A DNA stretch of 64,000 bases from Chryseobacterium panacisoli (GTDB lineage Bacteria > Bacteroidota > Bacteroidia > Flavobacteriales > Weeksellaceae), in assembly GCF_008274625.1 (NCBI RefSeq), contig NZ_VTRU01000001.1:310001-374000 (forward strand), written 5' to 3'. The first letter of the stretch is position 1. Every line of letters starts with the position of its first letter. The notes under the pieces are model-generated. The model was not told the origin of the DNA and did no database searches. It saw only the letters and a list, made by a program, of their open reading frames with translations. A program made the translations under genes and the position numbers. Below are positions 62,717 through 64,000 of this stretch, in pieces.

Positions 62717-63802
62717 ATGAATAGGTTAGCAATGAAAAATAAGACAATAAAATATATAAGTTTAATCACCTTAATTTTAGTCTCCAATTTTTTTGTTAAA
62801 GCACAAAATAAGGTGACACAAAAACCAATTACTATTGCGTCACAAGGCAATTTCTCAGCCGGAGGTTCGGTTATCAAAAGTGAAGGCGTTTTCGATCCGT
62901 TAAAACCATGGAATGTGTCTCAAGGAGGGCAAACAAGACACGGAGATCACGCTGATGTTTTTTACCAAATTTCTGTCAAATCTAAAAAACTTTCGATGAT
63001 TTTCCTGCACGGTTACGGACAGTCTAGACGAAGCTGGCAGACCACAGCGGATGGAAGAGAAGGTTTTTCCAATATTTTTTTAAGAAAAGGTTATAGTGTC
63101 TATCTGGTTGATCAACCAGGTCGTGGAGAGGCCGGGCAAACTACAAAACCCGGACAAATTAGCGGTACGCCAGATGACCAGACTTGGTTTACCCAATTTC
63201 GAATTGGTCTATATCCCAAATTCAATGAAGGAGTTCAGTTTCCAAAAGACAGCACTTCTATGGATCAATTTTTCCGTATGATGACACCTAATACAGGAAA
63301 TATAGATGAAGCAACGATTGTTAATGCAATGTCTTCGGTTATGGATAAATCCGGAAACGGAATTCTTTTCACACATTCGGCAGGAGGTTCACCCGGATGG
63401 AAAACAGCCATTAAAAATGAAAAAATTAAAGCTGTCGTTGCCTATGAACCCGGAGGATTCACATTTCCGGAAGGTGAAGAACCAGAAGGAAACCGAGGAG
63501 GAAAGGGTGTTCCGATGAACGAATTTATGAAACTGACTAAAATTCCCATTGTAGTTTACTATGGGGATTATATTCCAACTGAAGAAACTAATGCAGCATC
63601 ATTAAATTTTTGGAAAAACGTTCTTACGACAGCAAGACAATGGGCAAAAATCGTAAATAGTCACGGTGGAGATGTTACTATTGTTCATCTTCCTGAACTG
63701 GGCATTAAGGGGAATACCCATTTTCTAATGTCTGATTTGAATAATGTAGAAGTTGCAGAGCTCTTATCAAAATGGCTGAAGGAGAAAGGTTTGGATAAGT
63801 AA
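62717..63802 (+). CDS. Exported alpha/beta hydrolase
   Basis: A 361-residue protein with a signal peptide (hydrophobic run IKYISLITLILVSNFF, ends VKAQ at residue 30). HGYGQSRRSW marks the oxyanion loop and Ser221 in THSAGGSPGW is the nucleophile; the catalytic His is probably in KGNTHFL near the C-terminus. Substrate unknown. The ATG at 62732 is also in frame. It lies between the aldo-keto reductase and a flavodoxin-like gene, in what seems to be one transcript under the AraC regulator. Confidence 0.85.
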   Translation: MNRLAMKNKTIKYISLITLILVSNFFVKAQNKVTQKPITIASQGNFSAGGSVIKSEGVFDPLKPWNVSQGGQTRHGDHADVFYQISVKSKKLSMIFLHGYGQSRRSWQTTADGREGFSNIFLRKGYSVYLVDQPGRGEAGQTTKPGQISGTPDDQTWFTQFRIGLYPKFNEGVQFPKDSTSMDQFFRMMTPNTGNIDEATIVNAMSSVMDKSGNGILFTHSAGGSPGWKTAIKNEKIKAVVAYEPGGFTFPEGEEPEGNRGGKGVPMNEFMKLTKIPIVVYYGDYIPTEETNAASLNFWKNVLTTARQWAKIVNSHGGDVTIVHLPELGIKGNTHFLMSDLNNVEVAELLSKWLKEKGLDK

Positions 63803-63826
63803 TATTGATTAAACAATAATTGATAT

Positions 63827-64000
63827 ATGGAAAAGTTGAAAAATTTTGGCGTATGGTTTTGTGCAATACTTCTACTATTATCATCTTGCTCAAAAGCTCA
63901 GAAATCAATATCTGAAGAAAAGGAAATGCTGAAAGACAAAAATGTATTGATTGTTTATCTATCACGAACAAAAAATACAAAAACAATTGCCGACATCATT
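63827..64000 (+). CDS. Flavodoxin-like lipoprotein (cut by the window end)
   Basis: The first 58 codons are visible with no stop. The product starts MEKLKNFGVWFCAILLLLSSCSK, in which the final Cys fits a lipobox. About residue 42 begins NVLIVYLSRTKNTKTIADII, the FMN-phosphate loop of flavodoxin_4-type proteins (usual form SRTGNT; here Lys replaces Gly). It begins 24 bases after the hydrolase stop. The rest lies beyond the window. Confidence 0.72.
   Translation, partial: MEKLKNFGVWFCAILLLLSSCSKAQKSISEEKEMLKDKNVLIVYLSRTKNTKTIADII

Overview
The window looks like a chromosomal segment of a flavobacterium of the Chryseobacterium type (Bacteroidota). The signs are AT-rich spacers, promoters of the TTTG / TAnnTTTG kind, weak Shine-Dalgarno sequences, several proteins with type IX secretion (T9SS) C-terminal domains, TonB-dependent receptors and short bacteriocin-like peptide genes with a shared leader. 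This assignment comes from reading the sequence; no database search was run. I saw no rRNA, tRNA, CRISPR array, transposase or phage module.

Layout. 0-4.3 kb: two DNA-repair glycosylases (Mug and MPG/AAG families) around two T9SS-exported proteins. 4.5-16.2 kb: a peptide and hydroxyproline block: a DPP IV-like peptidase and an Xaa-Pro aminopeptidase (minus strand), an AraC regulator, a complete four-gene 4-hydroxyproline degradation operon, and a secreted M43 metalloprotease. 17-31.4 kb: a sulfate-assimilation cluster headed by an Rrf2 regulator: cysH, cysD, cysN, cysE, cysK, cobA, cysJ, cysI, a tiny Cys-terminated ORF, a TonB receptor, and a siroheme synthase fused to a TauE/SafE sulfite-exporter domain. 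CysDN plus an APS-type CysH and no APS kinase implies sulfate to APS to sulfite to sulfide to cysteine, with CobA and the fusion protein making the siroheme for CysI.

31.8-39.3 kb: small redox and stress genes (DoxX, DJ-1/PfpI with its AraC regulator, NAD(P)-binding protein, Nudix), a Cys-rich leader peptide, and three proteins of unknown function. 39.4-48.1 kb: a zinc-homeostasis group: a Zur-like Fur protein, a MerC-like membrane protein, a CobW/COG0523 GTPase and a ZnuD-like TonB receptor, tied together by three copies of a GCAAC-N3-GTTGC-type palindrome. An alkaline phosphatase, exonuclease III, an XRE/S24 regulator and a Gly/Val-rich bacteriocin-like peptide lie among them.

48.3-64 kb: a BspA-like (DUF285) T9SS protein, an APH-family kinase, an HxlR/SDR/DoxX set with a palindromic operator, a decayed leader-peptide gene followed by a lipoprotein, an outer-membrane barrel protein, two further leader peptides not in the supplied ORF list, a serine hydrolase, a P1 (DmpA-like) peptidase, an epoxide-hydrolase-like protein, an Lrp regulator, and an AraC regulator divergent from an aldo-keto reductase, a secreted hydrolase and a truncated flavodoxin-like lipoprotein at the right edge.

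The observations I rate highest are the 27-residue ORF ending in Arg-Arg-Met-Cys-Met-Cys-Cys, whose last codons sit in a hairpin between cysI and the TonB receptor; the shared zinc operator; the family of five leader peptides, one broken by an in-frame stop over a 16-bp perfect palindrome; and the siroheme synthase-TauE fusion.
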